Positions 27,401-35,397 of a stretch of DNA of 60,000 nucleotides are shown in pieces; positions within the stretch are counted from its first letter, which is position 1; each line of letters opens with the position of its first letter. The notes below the pieces were generated by a model, which was given only the letters and a program-made list of their open reading frames with translations, ran no database searches and was not told the origin of the DNA. The stretch covers positions 1 through 60,000 of the forward strand of contig JAQGDQ010000885.1 in the NCBI GenBank assembly GCA_030141605.1. The letters are read 5' to 3'. This DNA comes from Tubiluchus corallicola. Its lineage: Eukaryota; Priapulida; Priapulimorpha; Priapulimorphida; Tubiluchidae. Position numbers and translations under genes: made by a program.

Positions 27401-29566
27401 ATAATTTGGTTAAGTGGTGTAACATGTGGCGTACGAATATTAACTGGGTCACCCCAAGGTGATAATGTGATAATTTGTTTAAGTGGTGTAACATGTGGCC
27501 TATGAATATTAATTGGGTCACCCCAAGGTGATAATGTGATAATTTGTTTAAGTGGTGTAACATGTGGCCTATGAATATTAATTGGGTCACCCCAAGGTGA
27601 TAATGTGATAATTTGTTTAAGTGGTGTAACATGTGGCCTATGAATATTAATTGGGTCACCCCAAGGTGATAATGGGGATATTTGTTGAAGTAGTGTAACA
27701 TGTGGCCTATGAATATTAACTGCGCCGGAATAAAACAGAAGCCATAATGTGCAAAAACTCATTGATATGTTGATAATGAACTTTACTCCTAATACCTTAG
27801 TTCTATTCACATATTTAATTGGTTCATTTCCAAACATTAGATTTGGGGGGTTTGGCTCGTATAATGAACTTAAATTTGAGGCGCACGTAACTACCACGAG
27901 ACAGAAAGCCTGGAATAAATGGCATAAAATCAAAAAAATTCTCTTTTAAATATAAAGGATTAAAAATGGCCACGATCGTTGCTTTAGCTAAAGTCACTGT
28001 TTTGCCAACATTGTTGTACACCGCTACATCCTGGCTAGATTCAAAAATACAGGCTTTCGACGACCTTATATATATGATATACTCAAAACAGCCGTAGGTG
28101 TTAAATACAATCCCTGTTTTGCCAACATTGTTGTACACCGCTACATCCTGGCTAGATTCAAAAATACAGGCTTTCGACGACCTTATATATATGATATACT
28201 CAAAACAGCCGTAGGTGTTAAATACAATCCGCCAAAAACTGAATTAGAATTAATATGTGGTTTACCAATAATCGATATACAGTTCTTGTCTATTGTCAGC
28301 GAATTTTTAATGAAAGCATTAGATAAACCAGAGGAAGATGTAGTTAGGTGTGAAATTCAACTTACTGATCAGCTGCGTAATCTGGGCTTTAATCATTAAT
28401 CTTTTATCATTTTAATCATTTATCATTTTATCACTTTAATCATTTTTTGGCTAATCACATAGCAAAGGCTAAATTGTTTTTAACGATTAAAAAAGGTTGT
28501 AGAAATTGCTCGTAATGATACGTTGACGGTCGGTAATTTGGACAACGCAAACTTCAAATATAATAAAAATGAACTGGACAAATACATCAAAGTTTTATGG
28601 ATAGAAAAATAGAACACGTAAACCAGTTGACCGGTAATCCACGAGAGTTAATTCCTGTATTTACAACACCGTTAGATACAGCAGTCAGTAAATATGACAG
28701 ATTTATAGAAACAAGTGCCTTAGCTCTTCTACTTGGAAGAGGTTGCAAATCATTTAAATACAGGATAGGTATAACTGATTCAGATCTGTGTGTATGCGAT
28801 TTGGGCAGTCAAACCCCCAGAACATTTAATTTTTCATTGTCCGTTACCATGTGTTAGACAAGATATAAGAGTGAATCTCGAACGCAGCTTAGAAAACAAT
28901 GACATTCGAAACATTTACAGAAAGAGAGACACTAATGTAACTAAAATGTACATAGATATTGTAAAAGAACTAACCCAAAATGATCTTATAGTAAATTGAT
29001 TATAAATATTGGATATATATTTAGAATAAGTAAATTGTAATGCAAAATTGTCAGCTTGTTTCGCAAGAAATTAATTTAATTTACATAGTGTAAAGACTCA
29101 TTTTTGTACTTTTGTGCCCTGCAAATAGAGGGCTTATTGTATAATTTTCAATAAAGATTTTTAATAATAATAATCTGTAGACAAAGAAATCATGAACTTG
29201 ACTAACCTATTCATGCAGGCAGTGGACTAACTGTGAAATATTACTTTTGTTTAAAAACTGGCCAGGGCCTGCACAAAACATAGATGCACCCAGCAACAAT
29301 TTAGATATTTTTCTAAAAAGTTTATGAAAATGTTATCATTTCCATTTTTTCTTGTATTTTGCTTTTATGTTTTAATTACCGTTTCATGTTTAAATCATCA
29401 AACCTAAACAAAGCAAAGACTGTTCTGCTAAACAGCCTAACAAACTCTTGAGACCAACCAGTAAATTAAATAGCAAAAGAGTAACTTACTTAGCAGCCGT
29501 AGTTTCACGACATGTCAAACAAACAATTGCTATCAGAAACAAGTGGAATGCGCGAATTCTTGCCAT
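4007..29566 (-). CDS. alpha-2-macroglobulin / thioester-containing (TEP) family protein, 32 coding exons, 1,475 aa
   Basis: Secreted protease-trap or opsonin-type protein of the A2M superfamily. I assembled 32 exons by GT-AG borders and protein continuity; they sum to 4,428 nt (1,475 codons plus stop), close to human A2M (1,474 aa). Approximate landmarks: signal peptide 1-24; FIQTDK of the MG region 145-150; FEVEEY 232-237 then LPRFEV; YKPGLPY near 353; [11 protein letters not shown] 546-556; AVDQS near 611; RKKR 661-664; [11 protein letters not shown] 728-738; VPDTITSW near 755; thioester GCGEQN 966-971; [14 protein letters not shown] 1024-1037; [10 protein letters not shown] in the thioester domain; [13 protein letters not shown] of the receptor-binding domain; C-terminus CYF. 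No anaphylatoxin Cys cluster or NTR domain, so not C3/C4/C5. No hydrophobic GPI tail, unlike CD109. Exact subfamily (A2M, CD109-like or TEP) is undecided. Exons are listed in the next entries. Confidence 0.95.
5154..5524 (-). mobile_element. LTR-like repeat family 1 copy (solo LTR) with heat-shock elements
   Basis: 371 bases bounded by TGTTGTG...CACAACA with a perfect 5-bp target duplication TTTTC (5,149-5,153 and 5,525-5,529), as expected for LTR integration. On the minus strand two three-unit heat-shock elements (5,411-5,425 and 5,430-5,444) lie just upstream of CTATATAAGG (5,393-5,402), and AATAAA lies further on (5,222-5,227). It is in A2M intron 30, same strand as the gene. Confidence 0.85.
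5411..5444 (-). promoter_or_regulatory. two consensus heat-shock elements in an LTR-like repeat
   Basis: AGAAGCTTCCAGAAG fits nGAAnnTTCnnGAAn exactly, and GTTCCAGAACATTCT fits the inverted phase exactly. HSF trimers bind such arrays. The pair sits about 10 bases upstream of the TATA box. The function is inferred from the motif. Confidence 0.7.
6976..7450. mobile_element. non-autonomous hAT element (MITE), 475 bp
   Basis: Starts CAGGGGTGTGCAAAGTGTGG, a typical hAT terminus, and ends with the imperfect complement GCACACTCCTG. The 8-bp target duplication is GTTTAAAA/GTTTAAAG (one mismatch). It lies in A2M intron 26. Confidence 0.9.
8820..8979 (-). mobile_element. short SINE-like element with (ATG)n tail
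   Basis: 160 bases flanked by a perfect 12-bp direct repeat ACACGTACGTAG (8,808-8,819 and 8,980-8,991). On the minus strand it ends in GGGCGC followed by ATG repeats. The target duplication plus simple-repeat tail indicates LINE-driven retroposition. No tRNA head was recognised. Confidence 0.8.
9480..9838 (-). mobile_element. LTR-like repeat family 2 copy
   Basis: Nearly the same sequence recurs at 21,100-21,455. In minus orientation it has CGATATATAAG (TATA), AATAAATGTG and an end CACACAACCAATACAACG, again the order of an LTR. The outer boundary is uncertain. Confidence 0.7.
10128..10458 (-). CDS. A2M-family exon 22: thioester exon
   Basis: The longest coding exon (331 nt). It holds the thioester motif GCGEQN, encoded at plus 10,231-10,248; the thiol Cys is residue 967 and the Gln is residue 970. 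In the family these form the internal thioester that reacts with targets after bait cleavage. The motif is fully conserved, so the protein is probably thioester-competent. Flanking residues (MPT before it, [10 protein letters not shown] after it) match the start of the alpha-helical thioester domain. Confidence 0.95.
11215..12240. mobile_element. inverted-repeat element of about 1 kb in A2M intron 19
   Basis: The stretch 11,230-11,310 (TTTAAAACGTAAGGTACTTT, then AACTGGTTTATTCTTGAAAT) recurs inverted at about 12,148-12,232. Inside, a ~115-base segment starting GTGTTACGAAGG is present twice in direct orientation (11,328 and 11,949). No coding capacity seen. Confidence 0.7.
13500..14055 (-). pseudogene. 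Gypsy-type LTR retrotransposon integrase fragment
   Basis: Minus-strand translation shows the integrase core with the DDE triad in context: [13 protein letters not shown] and [11 protein letters not shown], with [10 protein letters not shown] before the Glu. An in-frame stop after the ATLDLL segment and a frameshift further on break it. No LTRs found beside it. It lies in A2M intron 18. Confidence 0.85.
14055..14137. repeat. (ATT)n microsatellite
   Basis: About 80 bases of ATT/TTA repeats with a T-run, beside the integrase remnant. Confidence 0.9.
15259..15466 (-). CDS. A2M-family exon 17: bait-region / furin-like site exon
   Basis: Encodes residues 630-698, between the AVDQS segment and the [11 protein letters not shown] block, the place of the bait region in A2M and of the proprotein site in CD109 and complement. 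It contains ERKKRSL with a dibasic RKKR (661-664) that fits the furin consensus R-X-K/R-R. This suggests processing into two chains, or a bait cut by trypsin-like proteases. The residues are read directly; the processing is inferred. Confidence 0.75.
16024..29566 (-). CDS. A2M-family gene, coding exons 1-16
   Basis: Exons in gene order (plus coordinates): 29490-29566, 25371-25504, 24802-24893, 24066-24237, 22893-23015, 22149-22222, 21954-21993, 21580-21664, 20921-21005, 20575-20778, 19783-19901, 19294-19462, 18512-18622, 18331-18393, 17601-17789, 16024-16173. Exon 1 carries the ATG at 29,566 and the signal peptide [19 protein letters not shown]. It ends in donor GTAAGT after two bases of a codon, and exon 2 supplies the third. 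These exons encode the MG1-MG6 macroglobulin domains. Exon 16 must use donor GTGGGT rather than the GTTTGT four bases further on, because only that keeps exon 17 open. Intron 1 is the longest (about 4 kb) and is filled by a non-LTR retrotransposon relic. Confidence 0.9.
16336..16671 (-). mobile_element. LTR-like repeat family 1 copy
   Basis: Same family as 5,154-5,524, bounded by TGTTGTG and CAACAACA. It keeps both heat-shock elements (about 16,558-16,591) and the TATATAAG box but has a short deletion around 16,500. It is in A2M intron 15. Confidence 0.8.
18700..19140 (-). mobile_element. hAT-like family H1, internal fragment
   Basis: Shares blocks with 33,515-33,645, 55,020-55,590 and the element at 58,139-59,278 (for example the block around ACTTATGCTAAA). 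A minus-strand frame of 77 codons (19,002-18,769), rich in Lys, is probably a transposase remnant, although I cannot place it in a domain. Confidence 0.55.
19938..20472. mobile_element. TIR transposon, about 535 bp (CATATAAGCC type)
   Basis: Begins CCGTATATACTCGCATATAA and ends in its inverted complement; the sub-repeat CATATAAGCCGACCCCCT recurs inside. It sits in A2M intron 10. The superfamily was not assigned. Confidence 0.8.
21100..21455 (-). mobile_element. LTR-like repeat family 2 copy
   Basis: About 95% similar by eye to 9,480-9,838, with the same outer ends (ATAATTCGTTGTATTGG and GGTCCTCTTTACTGC). It is in A2M intron 8. Confidence 0.75.
22300..22850. other. unassigned moderately GC-rich stretch in A2M intron 5
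   Basis: Base composition differs from the AT-rich surroundings (for example GATCCGGGAGGGGGATGCAG near 22,540) and a 166-codon minus frame crosses it. It reads like a transposon fragment, but no motif was recognised. Confidence 0.3.
27241..27715. repeat. 69-bp tandem repeat, about 7 units
   Basis: Units start at the ACCCCAAGG motif at about 27,242, 27,311, 27,380, 27,450, 27,519, 27,588 and 27,657, so the period is 69 (one 70). The unit contains the end of the RT motif GLPQG, so it grew out of the retrotransposon relic. Confidence 0.95.
27997..28230. repeat. 117-bp tandem duplication
   Basis: 27,997-28,113 is repeated exactly, as far as I can see, at 28,114-28,230, starting at CTGTTTTGCCAACATTG. 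117 is divisible by three, so the frame of the relic is kept. Near-identity implies a recent event. Confidence 0.95.
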
Positions 29567-29604
29567 AGTTATCAATTTTAGCAGTCACTTATAAAAGAGC
29601 ATAC

Positions 29605-29700
29605 AGACTTCTTAAACACAGAGTATTTTAGTGTGGCTTTTATACATAAAGCACATATATATAATACTGCGGGATTCTGCAAAACACGCATCTCATTGGT
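29605..29700 (-). promoter_or_regulatory. putative core promoter of the A2M-family gene (TATA and CCAAT boxes)
   Basis: On the minus strand GTATAAAAG lies at plus 29,637-29,645, about 75 bases upstream of the ATG. A CCAAT box (minus strand GACCAATGAG) lies about 50 bases further upstream, around 29,692-29,701. Spacing would put transcription start near 29,610 with a 5'UTR of about 45 bases. No other signal was recognised. Confidence 0.5.
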
Positions 29701-31590
29701 CGCCATGCTAGTTTCTAAGAAGCAGTCATGACGCAAATGACTTTGGTTTTACTAGCCAATAGGCAGTAAGCAATGGACTGCGCGCGCATCTTTTGAATAA
29801 GGCGTCAAATTTCGTTGTTGACAAACAAGAATAGGATGTCAATAATATGTATCTCTATCCTGGTTAAACGTGAACTGTATCAAACCTGCATTTGTGGCTA
29901 GACGAAACTTGCTGTTCTTTGATGGTGAAATACGAGTGATGGAGCTCACAGCTAGATTTCATAATAAGACAGTTACAACCTATTCCACTTTAAAATACTA
30001 TAAGCAAATGAACAAATGCTATTTGCTACGTTATGAATGCTATGAAATTATGCTATTTGCTTTTGCTCTTTTAAGTGCAATTATTATTTTCTTTTAACAA
30101 GACTTAACTTTTTAACAGAGAAAAGAAAATATTGAGTTGATGTAATGCAACATACGATTGTTAATAGATTAAAAATAGAAAATAATAAAAGATAAAAAAA
30201 TTTAACTAAACTAAACTATTATGTTGGTCCTTTCGGGTAAATTTATCGTTTATAGTCATTTTGACAATGTTTTACAATGGTGTTGATGACGATGATAAAT
30301 CTAAATTAGTGTACAACATACGTGTACAATGCCTCTTTTGCAGGTGAACTTAAACACATATATTTGTATGTTTGTAACAAGTTTGACACGATGTACAGAG
30401 CAATATTGATGCTAACAACTGATTATGTTATAAAATCGCAATTAATGTAATTATTTTAATGACAAGCTGTAACAATATTATTTATATTAGTTTTATTATC
30501 ACCACTGTGCATGAAATTCAGTGATAGCAAATCCATGATATTAGCAATTTTCTATTAGCGCAGTGCTTAGTCGATTTATTTACTAAAGTGAAATTATAAA
30601 ATTGTCTTAAGAAATTTACAAATTGTTTTAGCAGTAACTTGTTTCTATCTAAGTAAACTTTATTCATAGTGCCTTCCTGTAAGTAAACTGTAGTAGCCTT
30701 TTTCTTGAGGCACGATTCAAAACGTAAAATGAAATTTAATACTAAACGCAATAGGACAAAACAGGTTAACAAAATAATAATAATAATGATAATCAGTCAG
30801 TTCTTATGAAACATTTCAAGTAAAAATTTATTCAAGACATCAATTCAACTGATTTGATCGGTTGATTGGTCGTTCATTAACTAGCATATAGGCACAACTG
30901 CATTACGACGAAAACGCTTTTACGCAAGCGTTAGTGTTCTTGTTTGATATAATTTTTTGCTATGAGTTAAATTCCGTTTTGCATTGCTTGTGAAAACTTC
31001 CTTTTATTCTGAGTGTAATTGCATTTTTGCTTTGAGTAGATTTTTGTTGTGTTTGTTTGATGTTATTTTTTGCTCTACATTGAATTTCATTAATTTTTTG
31101 CTTGATGTTATGCTTTGAATTGCATTTCTGCTTTGAATTCATTTTTGTTGCTTTTGCCTTTTATATGTGCACAAACACCTAAAAATGTCAAGAGCCTGTG
31201 AGTAAACTTGTATTTTTAATAAGGGGCAGCTGACCAAGTGACCAATTGGTCTTTCGCTGCTCCTTCTCAGCTGCAATGAAATGTAAATATAATTATGACA
31301 AATTCTAACTGCTATTGAGAAAATTAAAATAAAAAAATGGATCTCGGAGAGCGAACTCTTTACGCAGATTCGGAAATGCAGAGGGCCAGAGTCGCGAGTA
31401 AGTAACTGGGGTGGCTGCAGGTCAAAGGACAACCGGACAAAGAATCACCCCACACCAGTGGATGCGCTGACAACAGCTTTAGTGAAATGCAACAATCCAA
31501 GGGATCAAGGACACTGGGCATCGGTCAGGTTTTCGATTTTCTCCTAACGCTTTGAGTTAAATATATTGTTTTTAATAAGTGTTTATGTAA
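29700..31590. other. no gene recognised upstream of the A2M-family gene
   Basis: AT-rich. The stretch 30,950-31,145 is low-complexity with recurring TTTGCTTTGA/TTTTTGTTG words. No exon or transposon end that I could support. Confidence 0.4.
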
Positions 31591-31595
31591 TGTGG

Positions 31596-31765
31596 GTAGA
31601 TGTGAATATCGTGCGCCGAGCTTCGACGCCTACACCTCGGTTTTGAATCACTTGCTCACGTGACACCTGTCCTTAACTGGGCTTCATGCCAGCATTCATC
31701 AACATAATTATCTATGATAATCTAACGTTATTAACATAATTTAACAGCTGCTCTTTACTCTAGTC
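31596..31765 (-). mobile_element. LTR-like repeat family 2, partial copy
   Basis: Matches the family from CGTGCGCCGAGCTTCGACGC to GCTCTTTACTC; the other half is missing. Confidence 0.65.
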
Positions 31766-31969
31766 ACGGATGTGATCGCAGATGTACACACCTCCACGAT
31801 CAATTTTGCATAGAAAGACGATATTTATTTTCCCTGCTCTCTAATAACAAAGCACTGTATTGCATGCGGGGCAAAATAAGTCCAGATATCTACATGTAGT
31901 GCAAACAGGAGTTCAAGTGGACAAAGTCATCAAAGGATTATAACAATATTATTACAATTCTGATGGCCT

Positions 31970-32340
31970 CAATCTTCTTCTTCTTCTTCTTCCCAGCTTT
32001 TCCCTATGCGGGGTCGTCATTGTGAATGAGTCTTCTCTACGCATTCCTGTTGTTGACCATCTCTTCATTTATGTTCTTCTCTCTAAGGTCTCCATTAATA
32101 CATTCAAACCATCTCAGCTTGGGTCGTCCTCTTCTTCTATTTCCCATCACTTCCATTTCCATGACCTCCCTTCCCACATGATCTTCCCCGACTCTTCTTT
32201 TGAGGTGTCCATATCATCGCAATCTTGCCTCTTGTATCTTTTTCGAGGCTTCCACTACTTTCACTGTTCCTCTGATATTACTATTCCTGATTTTATCTCT
32301 TCTCTGATGGCCTTAATAATAAAGGCGACTAAGGCGTAAA
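31970..32340 (-). pseudogene. 3' end of a non-LTR retrotransposon with (GAA)n tail
   Basis: The minus-strand reading contains KIQEARLR, GHLKRR, RRRGRPKLRWFECI and NRNA followed by a stop where a Trp is usual, then RRLIHNDDPA. This is the C-terminal pattern of RTE-like and related LINE polyproteins. The element ends in a run of GAA repeats. Only the last ~120 codons remain, with stops. Confidence 0.75.
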
Positions 32341-32549
32341 ATTTTCTTAGTCCCCAAAACGGTGAAATGTTAATTTATTATTTTTCAAAGTAAGCAACTG
32401 AACAAGGAATTTGTTATAAATCGTTGTTCTGTCTATGTATCAATTGTTTTTAGTAATTTAAGTAAGTTTTTTTGATTGCGATTCCAGTACGCGTACATGT
32501 CTTCTGCACACCGTAAATAGGATTTTAATAGCAGAACAGCAGTCCATAA

Positions 32550-32842
32550 ATTCAACTTTTTCAATTCAATGTTCTGAAACAAAACTTCTAGAAACTTCTC
32601 GGACACGCTATATAAGGCGAAGCAGGCCACTGAGTCAGACACACGGACGCCATTTACACATTCTCTTGTATACTTACATTTTCAGATACACTCAAACATT
32701 GTCCAGATTTTCACGTTTAGTGTAAACATTTCGCGTTCCTTCATACTTTTGTGTTGTAGAATTCTCGCTTAATAAACTAGTTTAATTTGACGGCGTTTTC
32801 TGGTTTTCTCTACGAGCCTTCCGAGAGAAACAAAACACAACA
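32550..32842 (+). mobile_element. LTR-like repeat family 1 copy, plus orientation
   Basis: Same family in the opposite direction to the other copies: CTATATAAGG, the CATTTCGCGTTCC block, AATAAACTAG and the end CACAACA at 32,842. One heat-shock element (TTCTAGAAACTTC) is kept; the other is degraded. Confidence 0.8.
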
Positions 32843-32904
32843 TTTGCTTATGCTTCTTATTTGTGAAATTATCTACATACAAAATTTCCTGAAAACTACA
32901 ACCT

Positions 32905-33645
32905 CCCTCGGTGCCGGCTCTAGGTAGTTTGACGCCCTAGGTAAGTCAACCTCTAGTCAATGGTAGAGGTGAGCATTCTCTACCAGAAAGCGAATTCGAA
33001 TCAAACCGAATTTGTGACTTTCGATTTCGAATCGAACCGAACTTCAGTGTTTCGAATTCGAACCGAATTCGAATTGAGATTGAACGATTTTCGAACAAGT
33101 TTTCGATCCACCAGTAAGAATTAGTCTTACAAAGATCATGCATATCACTAGATTTTGTTCTGCAATAAAATGACTAGTAATTTGTTTAAAATTGTGCACA
33201 GAAATCACAGCTAAATTATGCTAACTGCATTGATGTTTCAATCGTTTTAGTGATAAAGAACATATGTGATTGAAGTGCTGAATTATTTAAATCTATAGTT
33301 TTGGATTCGAATCGAGTTCGAACTAAAATCTCGTTCGAACTCGAACGTTCGATGCTCACCCCTAGTCAACGGTCAGCCTCTTCCCCACGGTTCCCGCCAC
33401 ACGCGAAAATTAAATGTTTCTTGTATAATATTGTAATTAAGTCCAATGTTACCTGTTTGTTAGGCTTATACGTGTATTATGTGTACTAATTAAGTGTAGC
33501 TTGTTACTTATGCTGGGATTGATTTAAATTGAATTCATGACGCCATTGTATGTACTGGGTCTTCAGGAGCAATTGCATTTCTGTCACTTTTGGCTGGGTT
33601 CCCCCCAACCTTTTCATTAGAAGATTTTTGAAACAGTAAAGAGAA
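32905..33645. mobile_element. hAT-like family H1 copy, interrupted by a MITE
   Basis: The left part GCCGGCTCTAGGTAGTTTGA is a family terminus; the right part (33,373-33,645) matches the complement of 59,030-59,200 and the copy at 18,700. The 401-bp MITE lies between them. Confidence 0.6.
32964..33364. mobile_element. non-autonomous hAT element (MITE), 401 bp
   Basis: Termini TAGAGGTGAGCATTC and GATGCTCACCCCTA are inverted repeats, and the flanks GTCAATGG/GTCAACGG form an 8-bp target duplication with one mismatch. The subterminal parts are full of GAATTCGAATC-type palindromes. Nested inside an older hAT copy. Confidence 0.85.
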
Positions 33646-33872
33646 CCTGTTAAATTATGCTAAGAGCAGTAGATTATGATAAATAATTATGTTGATAGAT
33701 GCTGGTATGATGAAGCCAGTTAAGGAGTGGTGTCACCCGATTACGTGATCTAAGAATTGAGGCATTCGGCATCGTGCACGATATATAAGGTGTGCGAGGC
33801 CTCCAGCTCGAGAATTCAGTCTCAGATTGAGTCTGGGAGCGGGAGCGAACTGACTGTAATATCAGGGGCCTT
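33640..33872 (+). mobile_element. LTR-like repeat family 2 copy, truncated at the duplication breakpoint
   Basis: Plus orientation with CACGATATATAAGG at about 33,777 and the downstream CCAGCTCGAGAATTCAGTC block. It stops at ATCAGGGGCCTT exactly where duplicated segment A starts. The TATA box therefore points into cadherin-like copy A. Confidence 0.7.
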
Positions 33873-34038
33873 AAGCAAAGCAGCGTCATTCTGGTTTATA
33901 CTTTCAGCGTGTAAACTTGAACGTGAATCGACGAAAGAGATCTGCAAATTTTATTATCACTATTTTATTTTATTTTATTTTATTTTATTGTTCATATATA
34001 CTTGTGTGTGTGTTTTTCTTTCTTTTTTGTTTTTGCAG

Positions 34039-34065
34039 ATTTCTTTTGCACTGCCTGCCGCTAAG
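34039..34065 (+). other. putative 27-bp 5'UTR exon of cadherin-like copy A
   Basis: A pyrimidine-rich acceptor ending TTTTTGCAG precedes the 27 bases, and a strong donor GTGAGT follows. A matching acceptor (ACTTTTTTCAG) ends at 35,179, 218 bases before the ATG at 35,398. The same arrangement is kept in copy B. It would make the GA-rich stretch 34,066-35,179 an intron. Confidence 0.45.
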
Positions 34066-34177
34066 GTGAGTGATATTTTAATTACCAGACGCTTTCATGA
34101 ACTATTGATTTATTTTAAAGATTGGGAAGATTGAACACAGTTGTAGGCAGGCAGTATTATGAGTCATTTTCAAAAAG

Positions 34178-34300
34178 AGGCAGAGAGAGAGAGCGAGAGA
34201 GAGAGAGCGAGAGAGAATGAGAGAGAGAGAGCAAGAGAGGGAGAGAGAAAGAGAGAGCAATTAAGAGCGGGGGGAGTAAGAGAGGAAGAGGGGGAGAGAG

Positions 34301-34336
<36 letters not shown>

Positions 34337-34360
34337 AGCAAGAGACAGAGAGAGAGTAAG

Positions 34361-34414
<54 letters not shown>

Positions 34415-34607
34415 TGAGTAAGAGAGAGAGGGGGGGAGAGAGCAGAGAGAGAGAGAGAGAGAGAGAGAAAGGGAGAGGGCGAGAGAGAGAGAGAGAGATA
34501 GAGAGAGAGACAGAGAAAGCAAGAGAGTGAGAGGGAGTAAGAGAGAGAGAGAGGGGGAGAGAGCAAGAGAGAGAGACAGAGAGATACAGAGAGACAAAGA
34601 GAGAGAG

Positions 34608-34659
<52 letters not shown>

Positions 34660-34680
34660 TGCAAGAGAGAGAGAGAGACA
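34178..34680. repeat. imperfect (GA)n microsatellite, copy A
   Basis: About 500 bases of GA repeats broken by AAG, GGG and CAAG interruptions. On the minus strand it reads as Leu-Ser repeats; none is taken as coding. It lies in the putative 5'UTR intron. Confidence 0.95.
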
Positions 34681-35397
34681 ATGGATTGTACTTGCAAATT
34701 ATATCTGTGAGCTTATTATAATCTGGGAAGCAGTAAGCAAAATTGTGTAGAATGTCCGTGCATTATTGATCAAGGGTGGATGGGTGTAACAGCATTTGCT
34801 ATAGCACACAGTATCGACTTTGTACAAAATTGTCTTGCATGGTTTTACTATGATGCAGTCTGTAGGCGTTGGTGCTGTAGGTTGTCATTATTGATGTCGA
34901 CATCATCATCATAGTCATCAACATCATCATCACCATGTGATGTGGTGGGTGTCCTGTGGTGGTGTGCAGTGGGTATTGTGCTGTGGATGATGTGGTGGGG
35001 TGGTAAGGTATGTGAGGTATAGGCGGAGCGGTGTGTGTAGAGTGGTGTGGTGTTGATGGTGTGGTGTGCATTGTAGTGTAGTGTGGGTGGCGTGTTGTGA
35101 GTGGTGCAGTGGGTTATTAACAATCAAAAATGTCAGGCCACGCATCCATTTGTAGGGTTGTCGTTGTTACTTTTTTCAGAATGCTTTCAGACTAAAAGAA
35201 AAATGTAATTTTAAATTACAGAATTTCAACAGTGCCGTCACAATGATAGTCGTGGAAACAATAAAGCAAAAATGACAAATTCGAATGGAATAGAATTTCG
35301 AATGGAACTGTGTAACAAAGTGAGTTTTGGAGAAGAAATGTGTCAATGAATATGCTGCAGTTAGCAATGAGCGAGCAACATTTCTTGATAGAGTGAC

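Larger units (their letters stand above)
25690..29175 (+). pseudogene. decayed non-LTR retrotransposon relic in A2M intron 1
   Basis: Related to ORF2 of the element at 44.8-49.6 kb but much diverged. It begins within the endonuclease-RT linker (FDFKSSN near 25,990, HSKPFW near 26,170), continues through the RT ([13 protein letters not shown] near 26,840; [11 protein letters not shown] near 27,050; GLPQG near 27,245) and the C-terminal CVCD motif, and ends at 28,999. A 3'UTR follows with AATAAAG at 29,151 and a (TAA)n tail. Frameshifts, stops, a 69-bp minisatellite, a small inversion and a 117-bp duplication disrupt it. 5'-truncated; antisense to the host gene. Confidence 0.85.

Noticed and set aside
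27241-27715. CRISPR-like array
   Set aside because: Contiguous units without spacers, in a eukaryotic retrotransposon relic.
27231-27933. Repetitive 156- and 187-codon minus-strand proteins
   Set aside because: Created by the 69-bp minisatellite, with a short piece of inverted RT sequence; not a gene.
4007-29566. Complement C3/C4/C5 identity for the thioester protein
   Set aside because: No Cys-rich anaphylatoxin block and no C-terminal NTR domain; length and order fit A2M/TEP.
34157-34697. Leu-Ser and Arg-Glu repeat frames over 100-270 codons (also at 43,998-44,847 and 49,582-50,129)
   Set aside because: Pure translation of GA/TC microsatellites, with no flanking gene structure.
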